Shown: positions 25,155 to 33,655, counted from the stretch's first letter. The stretch is DNA of 42,001 bases from an uncultured Bacteroidaceae bacterium (GCA_905235285.1 CAJOLI010000033.1:1-42001), one strand, 5' to 3'. Program-made: numbers and translations. The notes: generated from the letters alone by a model not told the origin.

Positions 25155-25189
25155 GTTATACTCACTCTTCGCGCGCGTGCATTAATTTA

Positions 25190-25642
25190 TTAGTTACGAC
25201 GCGTAGCGGAATAGTTAATCTTCAAGGCCCACGACTTACGAAGCACTTCTTTGATATCGGTGATGATACCCATCTGTGTGTGCTGGTCAATCTTCATGGA
25301 CATCACCTGCGAGGCGGGGTCGGGCATGGTGGTACGCTCCTGAGCTACGAAGTCCATGACTTCGCGAGGCTCAGCATATCGGTCGTTGAGCTGGATACGT
25401 GTACCTGAACCCATCTGTGCGCGCAGCTGATCGGTGGGAGGACCTACGTAGATGAACGATACGCATGACTTCTTCTCCAACTTCTCGAGCTCGGTACCTG
25501 CAGGCACGGTGAACTTAACCTTCAGCGTGACCTCACGCATGGTGGTAACGATCATGAAGAAGAACAGAATCGTAAAGATCAAGTCAGGCAGAGATGAAGT
25601 GTTCATCTCAGGCATTTCTCTCTTTTCCTTATTTCTTGCCAT
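25190..25642 (-). CDS. ExbD/TolR-family protein (second copy)
   Basis: This 150-residue subunit of the proton-driven Exb/Tol motor has a short cytoplasmic N-terminus (MARNKEKREMPEMNTSSLPDL) and one membrane helix with the conserved Asp in SLPDLIFTILFFFMIVTT. A periplasmic domain follows. It is 2 bases downstream of the other exbD, so they are cotranslated. Two different ExbD proteins per operon is usual for Bacteroidetes. It works with ExbB and TonB. Confidence 0.9.
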   Translation of the reverse strand: MARNKEKREMPEMNTSSLPDLIFTILFFFMIVTTMREVTLKVKFTVPAGTELEKLEKKSCVSFIYVGPPTDQLRAQMGSGTRIQLNDRYAEPREVMDFVAQERTTMPDPASQVMSMKIDQHTQMGIITDIKEVLRKSWALKINYSATRRN

Positions 25643-25644
25643 GA

Positions 25645-26232
25645 TTAGTTTCCTCCATAGTTTTTAGGTTCAGCCTCAGAAATCTTCTGGGGGTAGTAAG
25701 TGCGGATGGCCACCTGCTCATCTTCGTTGCAGCGGGCATATGGATGTCCGAACTTGGCGATGGCCAGGTCGTCGCGCAACTCATTGTAAGCGGCTACGAG
25801 CTCGTTCTGCACTTGGAAATAGACGTTGTAGGGCGTGCCGCGGTCAGTCTGCACAGAGATGACGTGCTTATCGGTGACATAGCAGGTTCCAAGCAGGTCA
25901 ATCACCTTTGCATGCAGCTCGGGCAGCTTCGGGTTGTTATTCTTGTTCTGGATGAACTCTTTGGCGCGGGCACGCAGCTGGTTGATATCGATGAAGTCAT
26001 GGTTGACCATCAGATAGCCGGCAGCGTTGAGGCGCACGTTGAGCACGTTGCGCTCTTTAACGTCGATCTGAGCATCTTCCTGATTGGGCTCGGGCGGCTG
26101 CGGCAGGCGGCGTGCCAGACCCATATCGGTGTCCATTGAAGTGGTCACGAGGAAGAAGATGAGCAGGATGAATGAGATATCGGCGGTGGAGCTCGAGTTC
26201 AACCCAGGCACTTTTTTCTTCTTTCTTGCCAT
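25645..26232 (-). CDS. ExbD/TolR-family protein (first copy)
   Basis: This 195-residue protein has N-terminus MARKKKKVPGLNSSSTADISF and one membrane helix with the conserved Asp (ADISFILLIFFLVTTSMDTD), then a periplasmic domain longer than in classical ExbD (Pro/Asn-rich start PQPPEPNQEDAQ). It shares its architecture with the next gene but not its periplasmic sequence. Its ATG is preceded by seven in-phase heptamers at 26239-26287. Confidence 0.9.
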   Translation of the reverse strand: MARKKKKVPGLNSSSTADISFILLIFFLVTTSMDTDMGLARRLPQPPEPNQEDAQIDVKERNVLNVRLNAAGYLMVNHDFIDINQLRARAKEFIQNKNNNPKLPELHAKVIDLLGTCYVTDKHVISVQTDRGTPYNVYFQVQNELVAAYNELRDDLAIAKFGHPYARCNEDEQVAIRTYYPQKISEAEPKNYGGN

Positions 26233-26238
26233 AATCGG

Positions 26239-26287
26239 TTTGAAGTTTAATGTTTAAAGTTCAATGTGGAGTGTTTAAAGTTTAAAG
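26239..26287. repeat. Seven in-phase heptamers before exbD
   Basis: On the plus strand TTTGAAG, TTTAATG, TTTAAAG, TTCAATG, TGGAGTG, TTTAAAG and TTTAAAG run without a gap from 26239 to 26287. They end 6 bases before the exbD ATG (26232). The part at 26243-26261 is an inverted match (18 of 19) to 26341-26359. Confidence 0.8.
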
Positions 26288-26328
26288 TAAGAATGTCAAC
26301 AGGTAGCATTTCTGCTGCTACGTATCGC

Positions 26329-26356
26329 CATTAAACTTTAAACCTTAAACATTAAA
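26329..26356. repeat. Four in-phase heptamers after the unknown exb-operon gene
   Basis: On the plus strand CATTAAA, CTTTAAA, CCTTAAA and CATTAAA (26329-26356) are inverted relative to the array at 26239-26287. They lie 8 bases beyond the stop codon (26365) of the upstream gene. Confidence 0.8.
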
Positions 26357-26364
26357 CTTAGTTA

Positions 26365-26862
26365 TTACTCCTTAGGAGTAGCGCTCTTGGTGAGCCAACC
26401 TGTCATGCTGACGACGACGGCTATGATAGCCACGATAGCCAGGATGTAGATAGCGATGAGCCACATATCAACGACCGTGACCATGCCGGCAGACGTGGTG
26501 ACGCCGGAAACGGTAGTGAAGGGTTCTTCGCCCAGACCGCAGACGACGCCGATAATGAGTGCTACGATAACGGTGCCCCAGGTAAAGAGAGACACCTTGC
26601 CGCCGGCAATACCTGTTGGACTGGGGCCCGTGTTGCCTGAGTTGACCGTAGCGCCGCGCACGAGACTCCAGAGAGTGAGACAGGCGGTGATGACGAACAA
26701 CGCGTACATGAGGAACAAGACGAGGTCCGTCAGCTTCGGTGAGACGTGTACACCGTCAAAGTCCATGTTGTTGTAATCCACCAAGAAGAACAAGGCGAAA
26801 CAAACAACACCGAGACAGATTACTGCGTACAGCGCTATGTTTGAAAGCTTTTCGAGTTTCAT
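26365..26862 (-). CDS. Conserved inner-membrane protein of the Exb operon, function unknown
   Basis: This 165-residue protein has four predicted membrane helices (LYAVICLGVVCFALFFLV, LVLFLMYALFVITACLTLW, LFTWGTVIVALIIGVVCGL, MWLIAIYILAIVAIIAVVV) and a Gly/Ser/Thr-rich loop (VNSGNTGPSPTGIAGGK). It lies between exbB and the exbD pair, in the same orientation, and both flanking gaps carry paired heptamer arrays. The context suggests an accessory part of the TonB-energising complex. That is inference; I know no activity for the family. Confidence 0.8.
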   Translation of the reverse strand: MKLEKLSNIALYAVICLGVVCFALFFLVDYNNMDFDGVHVSPKLTDLVLFLMYALFVITACLTLWSLVRGATVNSGNTGPSPTGIAGGKVSLFTWGTVIVALIIGVVCGLGEEPFTTVSGVTTSAGMVTVVDMWLIAIYILAIVAIIAVVVSMTGWLTKSATPKE

Positions 26863-26867
26863 AGTTT

Positions 26868-26906
26868 AATTTTACGATTTTACAATTTTACGAATTACGA
26901 TTTACG
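26868..26906. repeat. Heptamer/octamer array before the unknown exb-operon gene
   Basis: On the plus strand units AATTTTACG, ATTTTACA, ATTTTACG, AATTACG and ATTTACG run from 26868 to 26906, ending 5 bases before ATG 26862. The first 16 bases (26868-26883) are an inverted match (14 of 16) to 26961-26976. Confidence 0.7.
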
Positions 26907-26952
26907 TTTCGCTCTTCACCCGCCCAATATGAGAACGTGGCAGGATGAATTT

Positions 26953-26976
26953 GTGAAATAGTGAAATCGTTAAATT
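26953..26976. repeat. Octamer array after exbB
   Basis: On the plus strand GTGAAATA, GTGAAATC and GTTAAATT (26953-26976) lie just past the exbB stop (26980). They are the inverted partner of the array at 26868-26906. Confidence 0.65.
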
Positions 26977-26979
26977 AAC

Positions 26980-27822
26980 TTACTTCTTGCACTTAGGTGA
27001 CTTAACGCACATGTCAAGCAGACCCATAGCCGTTTCTTCCATGTTGGAGTTTAGGGCCTCGATGCGAGAGAGGATGTAGTTGTAGAACACCTGCAGGACA
27101 AGAGCAACGATGATACCGAAGATAGTCGTGATAAGAGCGACCTTCATACCTCCGGCGACGACGGTCGGGCTGATATCACCAGCGCGCTCGATATCGTCGA
27201 ATGCCTGGACCATACCGATCACCGTGCCAAGGAAGCCGAGAGACGGGGCCATGGCGATGAAGAGGGTAATCCAAGAGCAGTTCTCCTCGAGGTAAGCGCC
27301 CTGCACCTCAGCCTCTGTATTGATGGTACGCTCGATGGTTGCGATGTCGTTCTGGTCATCTGAAGCCAAGCACTGTATAGCCTTCTTGGAAACCTGTGCA
27401 ACAGGACCGCGTGTGCCGGCACAGTAGTCAATGGCTTCGTCGAGCTTGTTGGCTTCAACCTTGCTGCGGAGAGTTTCAAGGAACTTACGTGTGTTGACCT
27501 GAGCGAGAGTCAGATAGATGACGCGCTCGATGCAGAATGCGAGGCCGAGCACGAGTGCGATGGCTACAAGGCTCATGAAGCCTGCATTACCTTCAATGAA
27601 CTTGGTCTTGAGGGTCTTGTGCAGACCTTGTTCTTCCTCAACGGGAGCTACAGCTTCCTCGACGGCGGGAGCCTCGACACTGTCAACGGCAGCGCTGTCG
27701 ACAGCAGCGGAATCGACCTGCTCGGCAGCAGCGGGAGCTGCTTCGTCCTGAGCCATTACTGAAGGTGTCATGCCAAAAGTGCAGGCAGCCACCATTGCAA
27801 CAATTGCAAAATACTTTTTCAT
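26980..27822 (-). CDS. exbB: ExbB/TolQ-family proton channel with an extended periplasmic N-terminus
   Basis: This 280-residue protein has an N-terminal cleavable or anchor segment (MKKYFAIVAMVAACTFGMTPSVMAQ), then an acidic, Ala-rich stretch with VDSAAVDSAAVDSVE, then the MotA/TolQ/ExbB core with three helices. The core ends in WITLFIAMAPSLGFLGTVIGMVQAF and VVAGGMKVALITTIFGIIVALVLQVFYNYI. This core conducts protons for ExbD-TonB. The acidic periplasmic extension is absent from E. coli ExbB. It is first in the operon exbB, unknown, exbD, exbD. Confidence 0.93.
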   Translation of the reverse strand: MKKYFAIVAMVAACTFGMTPSVMAQDEAAPAAAEQVDSAAVDSAAVDSVEAPAVEEAVAPVEEEQGLHKTLKTKFIEGNAGFMSLVAIALVLGLAFCIERVIYLTLAQVNTRKFLETLRSKVEANKLDEAIDYCAGTRGPVAQVSKKAIQCLASDDQNDIATIERTINTEAEVQGAYLEENCSWITLFIAMAPSLGFLGTVIGMVQAFDDIERAGDISPTVVAGGMKVALITTIFGIIVALVLQVFYNYILSRIEALNSNMEETAMGLLDMCVKSPKCKK

Positions 27823-27888
27823 TTTGTTTGTTTGTTTAATGATGAATGAATTTGTTATTGTGATATTTCTTTACGTGCTAAATCGGTA

Positions 27889-27896
27889 CAAAAATA
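27889..27896 (-). promoter_or_regulatory. -7 box for the exb operon
   Basis: TATTTTTG on the minus strand fits TAnnTTTG and lies 67 bases before ATG 27822. No standard-distance -33 box is seen. Confidence 0.45.
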
Positions 27897-27984
27897 TCTT
27901 TTTTTTTGTTTACTTCCACCTTTTTATCAAAAAAACTTTGTTTCAAGGCGCTTTTTTCTTCTTTTTGGGGGCAGAAAGTGAGGG

Positions 27985-28785
27985 TTAGCCCGCTTTAGGG
28001 AACGTTAGGAGGGCGTTTCGGCTCGTAATTTCACATATCTCCTGCTCGCTTACATCATATATCTCAGCCAACCGCTTTATCGTAGCTACAAGGTAAGCGC
28101 TTTCATTACGCTTGCCGCGATACGGCACGGGAGCCAGATAAGGGGCATCCGTCTCGACAACTATACGGTCTATCGGCACTACTGCGCGAAGGACTTCCGA
28201 CAACCGACTTTTCTTGAACGTAACAACTCCCCCTATGCCTAGCATGAAGCCATCGAAGCTCAGAAGTTCCTCGGCTTCCTCTGCTGCACCGCCAAAGCAG
28301 TGGAATACGCCGGTTAATTTACAATCTGACGATTTACTGTTTTTAATTTGTTCATTGAGTACATCTACTACCTCACGATGAGCATCGCGGGTGTGAATCA
28401 TCAAAGGCAGGTCGTAGAGCATCGCCCACATCACCTGTCGGGCAAACACTTCCTGCTGCTCAGCATAGCGTGAGCGATCCCAATAGTAGTCGAGACCCAC
28501 CTCGCCTATGGCTATAAATGGATGACCGGGTTCCGTCAGACGCTGTTCCATATGCTCCAGGACCTGTGGCCAATCGTCGGTAATATCTTCAGGATGCAAG
28601 CCTATCATGGGATATAGCGTTCCCGGGTAGCGACGGGCCAGTGTAAGCATAGAATCCACGCTCCCTGCGTTGATATTGGGCAGGAATATTTTGTCGACGC
28701 CAACGCTTTGCGCTCTGGATATTACAGCATCGACATCCTCGAGAAATTCGTCGCCGTAGAGATGGCTATGTGTATCTATTATCAC
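27985..28785 (-). CDS. TatD-family metal-dependent hydrolase
   Basis: This 266-residue TIM-barrel deoxyribonuclease-like enzyme has the metal ligands of the family: H6 and H8 in DTHSHL, E95 in IGEVGLDYYWD, H131 in MIHTRDAHRE, H162 in VFHCFGG and D213 in VETDAPYLAP. Family members act on DNA ends or on D-aminoacyl and oxidised substrates; the exact role here is uncertain. It lies 58 bases downstream of the prenyl synthase gene and is probably cotranscribed. Despite its name the family is not part of Tat export. Confidence 0.93.
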   Translation of the reverse strand: MIIDTHSHLYGDEFLEDVDAVISRAQSVGVDKIFLPNINAGSVDSMLTLARRYPGTLYPMIGLHPEDITDDWPQVLEHMEQRLTEPGHPFIAIGEVGLDYYWDRSRYAEQQEVFARQVMWAMLYDLPLMIHTRDAHREVVDVLNEQIKNSKSSDCKLTGVFHCFGGAAEEAEELLSFDGFMLGIGGVVTFKKSRLSEVLRAVVPIDRIVVETDAPYLAPVPYRGKRNESAYLVATIKRLAEIYDVSEQEICEITSRNALLTFPKAG

Positions 28786-28843
28786 GGCTTGGCCGTAGTT
28801 TTGTTTGATTTATTATTAAGGCTTAAGGGTTGTGAATTTGGGG

Positions 28844-29860
28844 TCAGCGTTCGCGCTTGAGAAGTCCTGCGGCAAAATCGTGAAGCGCCTGTTTGGAATC
28901 AGCGGGGAGTGCCACAGCGTCAAGACTTCTGAAAGCCGCCTCGAAGTAATCGGCTATGCGCCTCTCGGTCATCTGACGCACGCCTATCTTGTCGTATATC
29001 TCAGTGACGGCTGCGATCTTTTCTGCGGCCGAGCAGTAGCGGCTATCAACCTTAAGGCCTTGCTGAGCGGCTGATGCCAGTGGCCTGGCGAGCCACCCGG
29101 CGAGAATCTCCCGCTGCTCAGCTGACGCCAGTCTCAATGCATTTATCAGCATAAACGTCTTTTTGCCTTCTAAAATATCGCCTCCAATGTTTTTACCAAA
29201 GGTAGAAGCATCGCCGTAGACATCAAGCAGGTCGTCCTGCAGTTGGAAGGCTAGTCCGAGATTCTCGCCAAAGCGATAGAGATGATTGGCATCTACTTCA
29301 GGAGCATCGGCGAGGATAGCCCCGAGTTTCAAGGCACAAGCCAGTAACACAGATGTCTTCAAGCGGATCATCTCGATGTACTCATCCTCGCTGACGTCCA
29401 TGCGCCTCTCGAACTCAAGATCATACTGCTGCCCCTCCCCTATCTCAAGGGCGGTCTCGGTGAACAGGTGCAGCACAGGACTCAGATGCCTCTCACCGAC
29501 TTGGCACATAAACTGATAAGCCAGCACAAGCATGGCATCGCCCGAGAGGATGGCGGCATTCTCGTTCCACACCTTATGTACGGTAGGCCTGCCGCGGCGC
29601 ATGTCTGCGCGGTCCATGACGTCGTCGTGGAGGAGTGTATAGTTGTGATAAGTCTCTATGCCCAGTGCGGCCGGCATTATTGTTTCGACATCATCGTGAT
29701 AAAGGTCATAAGCCATGAGCAGCAGCACGGGCCTGATGCGCTTCCCCCCCATGGCGAGGACATACCTGACAGGTTCATACAAGCTTTGGGGTTGGCGGTC
29801 GAAGGGATGATTATCCAGTGCTTGATTGAAGATAGAAAGTATCTCTGAAGCTGAACGCAT
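28844..29860 (-). CDS. Trans-polyprenyl diphosphate synthase
   Basis: This 338-residue all-helical prenyltransferase shows GGKRIRPVLLL, the first Asp-rich motif LLHDDVMDRADMRRGRP (D79, D80, D83) and the second QLQDDLLDVYGD (D209, D210, D213). It condenses isopentenyl diphosphate with an allylic primer. The chain length (farnesyl, geranylgeranyl or octaprenyl for menaquinone) cannot be read with confidence. I chose ATG 29860; the longer start at 29908 would fall in the hairpin after tonB. Confidence 0.92.
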   Translation of the reverse strand: MRSASEILSIFNQALDNHPFDRQPQSLYEPVRYVLAMGGKRIRPVLLLMAYDLYHDDVETIMPAALGIETYHNYTLLHDDVMDRADMRRGRPTVHKVWNENAAILSGDAMLVLAYQFMCQVGERHLSPVLHLFTETALEIGEGQQYDLEFERRMDVSEDEYIEMIRLKTSVLLACALKLGAILADAPEVDANHLYRFGENLGLAFQLQDDLLDVYGDASTFGKNIGGDILEGKKTFMLINALRLASAEQREILAGWLARPLASAAQQGLKVDSRYCSAAEKIAAVTEIYDKIGVRQMTERRIADYFEAAFRSLDAVALPADSKQALHDFAAGLLKRER

Positions 29861-29897
29861 ACAAACAGAGGAGCTATGAAGGAGTGTTTTTATAAGA

Positions 29898-29927
29898 AGA
29901 GGCTGCACTTCGTTTGGCGCAGCCTCT
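29898..29927 (-). terminator. Hairpin between tonB and the prenyl synthase
   Basis: AGAGGCTGC (29898-29906) pairs with GCAGCCTCT (29919-29927). On the minus strand it is followed by TCTTATAAAAAC, so only a partial T-run. It could attenuate read-through from tonB. Confidence 0.5.
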
Positions 29928-29967
29928 ACATATTATTTATATAATAAAGGTATAGGTGAATCGGTTT

Positions 29968-30681
29968 CTATTGCAGTCTGAACATAACCGGCAGATTGAA
30001 ACGTGAACGCACGTTCTTGTTACCCTGACGAGCGGGCTTCCACTTCGGCATCTGCTTTATGACGCGCTCTGCCTCTTTCGAAAGTGAAGGATCGGGAGAG
30101 CGGAGAATCTTCACGTCGACGATAGAGCCGTCCTTATTAACGACGAACTGAGCGAACACGCGGCCTTGGATGCCCTGCTCCTGAGCGATTGCGGGATACT
30201 TGATATGTTCAGAGAGCCACCTATAGCACTCATCATCACCGCCTGGGAACTGAGCATTCTCCTCAACGACTTCGAAGATACGGTCGTCATCGGATTCCTC
30301 GCGCACGGGACCTACGGGGGCAGCGACGACAGCCGTAGGTGCTCCATCACCCGTTACGGTTGAGATTGCCTGGTTGACTTCCTCAGAGGTCTGAACCTCT
30401 TCTTCGGCCAGCTCCGTTTCATCGTCGACGATGTTCAGGATTTCGGCCACCTTGGGAGCGGCAGCTGGCGGGGGAGCCATCTGCTCTTTCTGCGTGGTGA
30501 TAGGAATCATATCCTCCTCAAAATTGCTCTCATAGATAGGTTCCAGAGTATCAAACTTAATGTCACGGGTCGTGTACTCGAAAGCCACGAACATAAGCGC
30601 AAGCACTAAGACGTAGCCAAGAAGCAGGCTCGTACCGCGTTGGTTGCGCAACTCTTCGGTCATTGATTTTGTTTCTGCCAT
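29968..30681 (-). CDS. TonB-family energy transducer
   Basis: This is a 237-residue protein with a cytoplasmic N-terminus (MAETKSMTEELRNQRGTS), one membrane helix (LLLGYVLVLALMFVAFEY) and a periplasmic linker rich in Pro, Ala, Glu and Thr. The C-terminal TonB domain starts at AQFPGGDDECYRWLSEHIKYP and contains GRVFAQFVVNKDGSIVDVKI. It transmits the proton-motive force from ExbB/ExbD to outer-membrane SusC/TonB-dependent receptors. The start is ATG 30681; upstream in-frame codons would overlap the promoter. It is transcribed ahead of the prenyl synthase. Confidence 0.93.
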   Translation of the reverse strand: MAETKSMTEELRNQRGTSLLLGYVLVLALMFVAFEYTTRDIKFDTLEPIYESNFEEDMIPITTQKEQMAPPPAAAPKVAEILNIVDDETELAEEEVQTSEEVNQAISTVTGDGAPTAVVAAPVGPVREESDDDRIFEVVEENAQFPGGDDECYRWLSEHIKYPAIAQEQGIQGRVFAQFVVNKDGSIVDVKILRSPDPSLSKEAERVIKQMPKWKPARQGNKNVRSRFNLPVMFRLQ

Positions 30682-30746
30682 GATAGTATTTTTATTAGTT
30701 ATATTCCTGAGAAATGGAGGATGTATGCAGGAGCACACTCACGCCA

Positions 30747-30754
30747 CAAAAGTA
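30747..30754 (-). promoter_or_regulatory. -7 box for tonB
   Basis: TACTTTTG on the minus strand fits TAnnTTTG and lies 66 bases before ATG 30681. Confidence 0.5.
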
Positions 30755-30881
30755 GCACATTTTTTCGATACACGAATTTCTTTACGCTATTTTTTTTCTC
30801 GAAAGGGCTTTTTTTTATTAAAAAAACTACTTTTACACCTTAAAACGGACTATTTCTACGTTATAATAATGAAATAACCTT

Positions 30882-30889
30882 TATCTTTG
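30882..30889 (+). promoter_or_regulatory. -7 box for porQ
   Basis: TATCTTTG, 17 bases before ATG 30906. The upstream TTTC/TTTG element is poor. Confidence 0.55.
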
Positions 30890-30905
30890 TGGCAAAACAA
30901 CGACG

Positions 30906-31895
30906 ATGACAAAATCGCAACGCACAATAATCATTCTTCTCGCTGTCCTCTGGGCAACAAGCATGAGAGCTCAGGACGCAAGCACCACGATATTCAACTT
31001 CCTGAAGCTGCCAACGTCCTCGCATTCCATGGCGTTAGGCGGCATTCAGGTGGCGATGCCTGACGATGATGCTTCGCTATTATTGCACAACCCGGCCCTG
31101 ATGTCGAATATCGAGAGCCGCAACATTAATCTCGGCTTCCTCTCGTATATGCAAGGATGCAAGTCGGCAAACGCTTCCTTCGCCATGGCTGCCGGCGAGC
31201 GTGGCACGTGGGGAATCGGCTCACAGTTGTTGGGCTATGGTTCTATGAAAGAACTGACAGTCGACGGCTCTGAGTTAGGCGACTATTCAGCCCTCGACAT
31301 GGCCCTGAGCGGTGGTTATTCCTATATGCTGACAGACCATTGGGCTGGCGGCGCACTCGGCAAGTTCGTCTACTCAAAATACGGCCACTTCACATCCGTG
31401 GCGCTGGCTGTAGACTTGGGACTCAACTACTTGAACGACAACGGCGATTTCTCGCTGTCGGCCGTAGCCGCCAACCTGGGCGGACAGGTGAAGTCGTTCG
31501 GCGACAAGCGCGAGCACCTGCCCTTCGACCTGCGCGTAGGCATCAGCAAGCAGTTGGCTAATGCCCCTATACGCTTCTCGCTGTCGATGGTAGACCTTAC
31601 GCGGTGGAGCAGTCGCTACTATTATAATCCTACACGTGAGAAGGAGAAAGGCGGCAAGATTTTCATGAACCACTTCATTGTGGGCGTGGACATACTTCCT
31701 ATGGAACAGTTCTACATAGCAGCAGGCTACAATTTCCGGCGTGCCAGCGAACTGAAGGCTGCAGGAAGCAGCCATGCAGCCGGCCTATCCTTCGGCGCAG
31801 GCATCAACCTTAAGCGCTTCAAGGTGGGCGTGAGCTACGCCAAGTACCACGTCTCAGCTGCTGCATTCATGGCAAACGTCCAGTACAAGCTTTAA
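30906..31895 (+). CDS. porQ: Type IX secretion system protein PorQ
   Basis: This 329-residue outer-membrane barrel has a signal peptide (MTKSQRTIIILLAVLWATSMRAQ) and then TTIFNFLKLPTSSHSMALGGIQVAMPDDDASLLLHNPALM, the PorV/PorQ family opening. Many amphipathic strands follow, ending NVQYKL. PorQ is a component of the T9SS outer-membrane machinery in Bacteroidetes. cmk and ispH follow on the same strand, an order I associate with porQ in this phylum. The porQ rather than porV call rests on length and neighbours. Confidence 0.85.
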   Translation: MTKSQRTIIILLAVLWATSMRAQDASTTIFNFLKLPTSSHSMALGGIQVAMPDDDASLLLHNPALMSNIESRNINLGFLSYMQGCKSANASFAMAAGERGTWGIGSQLLGYGSMKELTVDGSELGDYSALDMALSGGYSYMLTDHWAGGALGKFVYSKYGHFTSVALAVDLGLNYLNDNGDFSLSAVAANLGGQVKSFGDKREHLPFDLRVGISKQLANAPIRFSLSMVDLTRWSSRYYYNPTREKEKGGKIFMNHFIVGVDILPMEQFYIAAGYNFRRASELKAAGSSHAAGLSFGAGINLKRFKVGVSYAKYHVSAAAFMANVQYKL

Positions 31896-31939
31896 GAGAA
31901 CTTCTATGAAGACTCCACTTTCATAAGTCAAGCTAGCCC

Positions 31940-31947
31940 TACCTTTG
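31940..31947 (+). promoter_or_regulatory. Possible -7 box for cmk
   Basis: TACCTTTG fits TAnnTTTG and lies 57 bases before ATG 32005, in the porQ-cmk gap. Confidence 0.35.
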
Positions 31948-32004
31948 AAAGGTTTGTAAGGCGTTCGCCGTACTTCAGTAACATAAGAAGAATAATGATA
32001 AAAG

Positions 32005-32697
32005 ATGAAAAAGATTACTATAGCCATTGATGGCCACAGCTCTTGCGGCAAGAGCACCATGGCCAAGGATTTAGCCAGCGCGATAGGCTACATCTATATC
32101 GACAGCGGTGCCATGTACCGCTGCTGTACTCTGTTTGCCATGCGCAACGGGCTCATCGCCGCCGACGGCACTATCGACGAGGCTGAGTTTGAGCGCCGTA
32201 TGCCGGAGATTCAGGTGTCGTTCAAGATTAACTCCCAGACGGGTCGACCTGACACGTACCTCAACGGCGCCTGCGTTGAGCAGGAAATTCGTTCGATGGA
32301 GGTGTCTGCGCACGTAAGCCCCGTGGCGGCCTTACCTTTCGTGCGAGCCGCCATGACCGCTCAGCAGCAGGCCATGGGCCGCGAGGGCGGCATTGTCATG
32401 GACGGACGCGATATCGGCACCGCCGTCTTCCCCGACGCGGAGATGAAAGTGTTCGTGACAGCCTCCGATGAGATTCGCGCACAGCGGCGCTACGACGAGC
32501 TCATGGCTAAGGGTCAGGAGGCCGACTTCAACGAGGTGCTGGCTAATCTTCGCGAGCGCGACCGTATCGATTCCACTCGCGAGGTAGCCCCTCTGCGCAA
32601 GGCCGACGACGCCCTTGTGCTCGACAACAGCCATATGACCATCCCCGAGCAGAACCAATGGTTGCTGGACCGCTTCCACGAGAAGATTTCTGATTAA
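32005..32697 (+). CDS. cmk: Cytidylate kinase
   Basis: This 230-residue (d)CMP kinase phosphorylates CMP and dCMP for nucleotide and phospholipid supply. P-loop GHSSCGKST is near residues 10-18, YIDSGAMYR is the NMP-binding motif, [30 protein letters not shown] is the central region, and [25 protein letters not shown] precedes the C-terminus. The length is standard. It lies between porQ and ispH. Confidence 0.96.
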   Translation: MKKITIAIDGHSSCGKSTMAKDLASAIGYIYIDSGAMYRCCTLFAMRNGLIAADGTIDEAEFERRMPEIQVSFKINSQTGRPDTYLNGACVEQEIRSMEVSAHVSPVAALPFVRAAMTAQQQAMGREGGIVMDGRDIGTAVFPDAEMKVFVTASDEIRAQRRYDELMAKGQEADFNEVLANLRERDRIDSTREVAPLRKADDALVLDNSHMTIPEQNQWLLDRFHEKISD

Positions 32698-32767
32698 GCA
32701 AGCCCCTGTTCCAGCTATTGAGCATCTATCGAATCTATGGTTTTATAAATAATAAGTTGTCTCAAGC

Positions 32768-33646
32768 ATGACGATAGAGATCGACAGCGGGTCGGGTTTC
32801 TGCTTCGGTGTGACACGAGCCATCGACAAGGCTGAGGAGGAGCTGCGGAAAGGCCAGTACCTCTACTGCCTCGGCGATATTGTGCACAACAGTCGTGAAG
32901 TGGAACGCCTGCAGGCCATCGGCCTCGTGACAATCGACCATGGGCAGTTCTACACGCTCCGTGGAGCCAACGTCTTGCTGCGCGCCCATGGCGAGCCACC
33001 TGCCACTTACCGCCAAGCCGAGGCTAACGGCATTCACCTCGTCGACGCCACGTGCCCCGTAGTGCTCCACCTACAGGAGCGCATTCGCCGCGAGTATGAG
33101 TCGGAGGGCGGGCGCAGCCGTCAGATTGTCATTTTCGGCAAACGCGGCCACGCGGAGGTTCTCGGGTTGGTTGGTCAGACAGAAGGCACAGCAATCGTCA
33201 TTGAGACTCTCGATGAGGCCCGTCAGCTGGATTTCAGCCGCGACATCGCCCTCTACTCTCAGACCACTAAATCCGTAGAAGACTTCCGCCGAATCGTTGC
33301 TTACATTAAAGAGCACATAGCACCCTCGGCCGCCTTCACGTTCCACGACACCATCTGCCGGCAGGTAGCCAACCGCTTGCCACACATACGCGAGTTTGCC
33401 CTTCGACACGACATTATATTTTTTGTGTGCGGTCAGAAGAGTTCCAATGGGCGCGTGCTTTTCAGCGAGTGCCAGCGTGCCAACGCCAATTCATTCATGA
33501 TTGACTCACCCGACGATATCGCTCCAGCACAGCTTTCGTCCGTCCCGGCGCCCCACTCCATCGGTATCTGCGGCGCCACGTCAACGCCCAAATGGCTTAT
33601 GGAGCTGTGTCGGCAGCGCATTGAAGAGTTGCTGCGAGGGAAATGA
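32768..33646 (+). CDS. ispH: 4-hydroxy-3-methylbut-2-enyl diphosphate reductase IspH
   Basis: This 292-residue iron-sulfur reductase catalyses the last step of the MEP isoprenoid pathway. The cluster cysteines are in SGFCFGVTRAIDKAE (C12), VDATCPVV and the HDTIC motif in the second half. Substrate-binding features include REVERLQAIG, RAHGEPP and HSIGICGATSTPKWLME. The length is close to normal. It provides precursors for the prenyl synthase encoded elsewhere in the window. It converges with the next gene, 9 bases away. Confidence 0.95.
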   Translation: MTIEIDSGSGFCFGVTRAIDKAEEELRKGQYLYCLGDIVHNSREVERLQAIGLVTIDHGQFYTLRGANVLLRAHGEPPATYRQAEANGIHLVDATCPVVLHLQERIRREYESEGGRSRQIVIFGKRGHAEVLGLVGQTEGTAIVIETLDEARQLDFSRDIALYSQTTKSVEDFRRIVAYIKEHIAPSAAFTFHDTICRQVANRLPHIREFALRHDIIFFVCGQKSSNGRVLFSECQRANANSFMIDSPDDIAPAQLSSVPAPHSIGICGATSTPKWLMELCRQRIEELLRGK

Positions 33647-33655
33647 AGTTTCCCT

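Noticed and set aside
27961..28785. TatD as part of the Tat export system
   Set aside because: TatD-family proteins are metal-dependent nucleases or hydrolases. The gene is 22 kb from tatAC and in another operon.
29860..29908. Longer start for the prenyl synthase at 29908
   Set aside because: The extension would read through the hairpin after tonB. The family N-terminus begins near the ATG at 29860.
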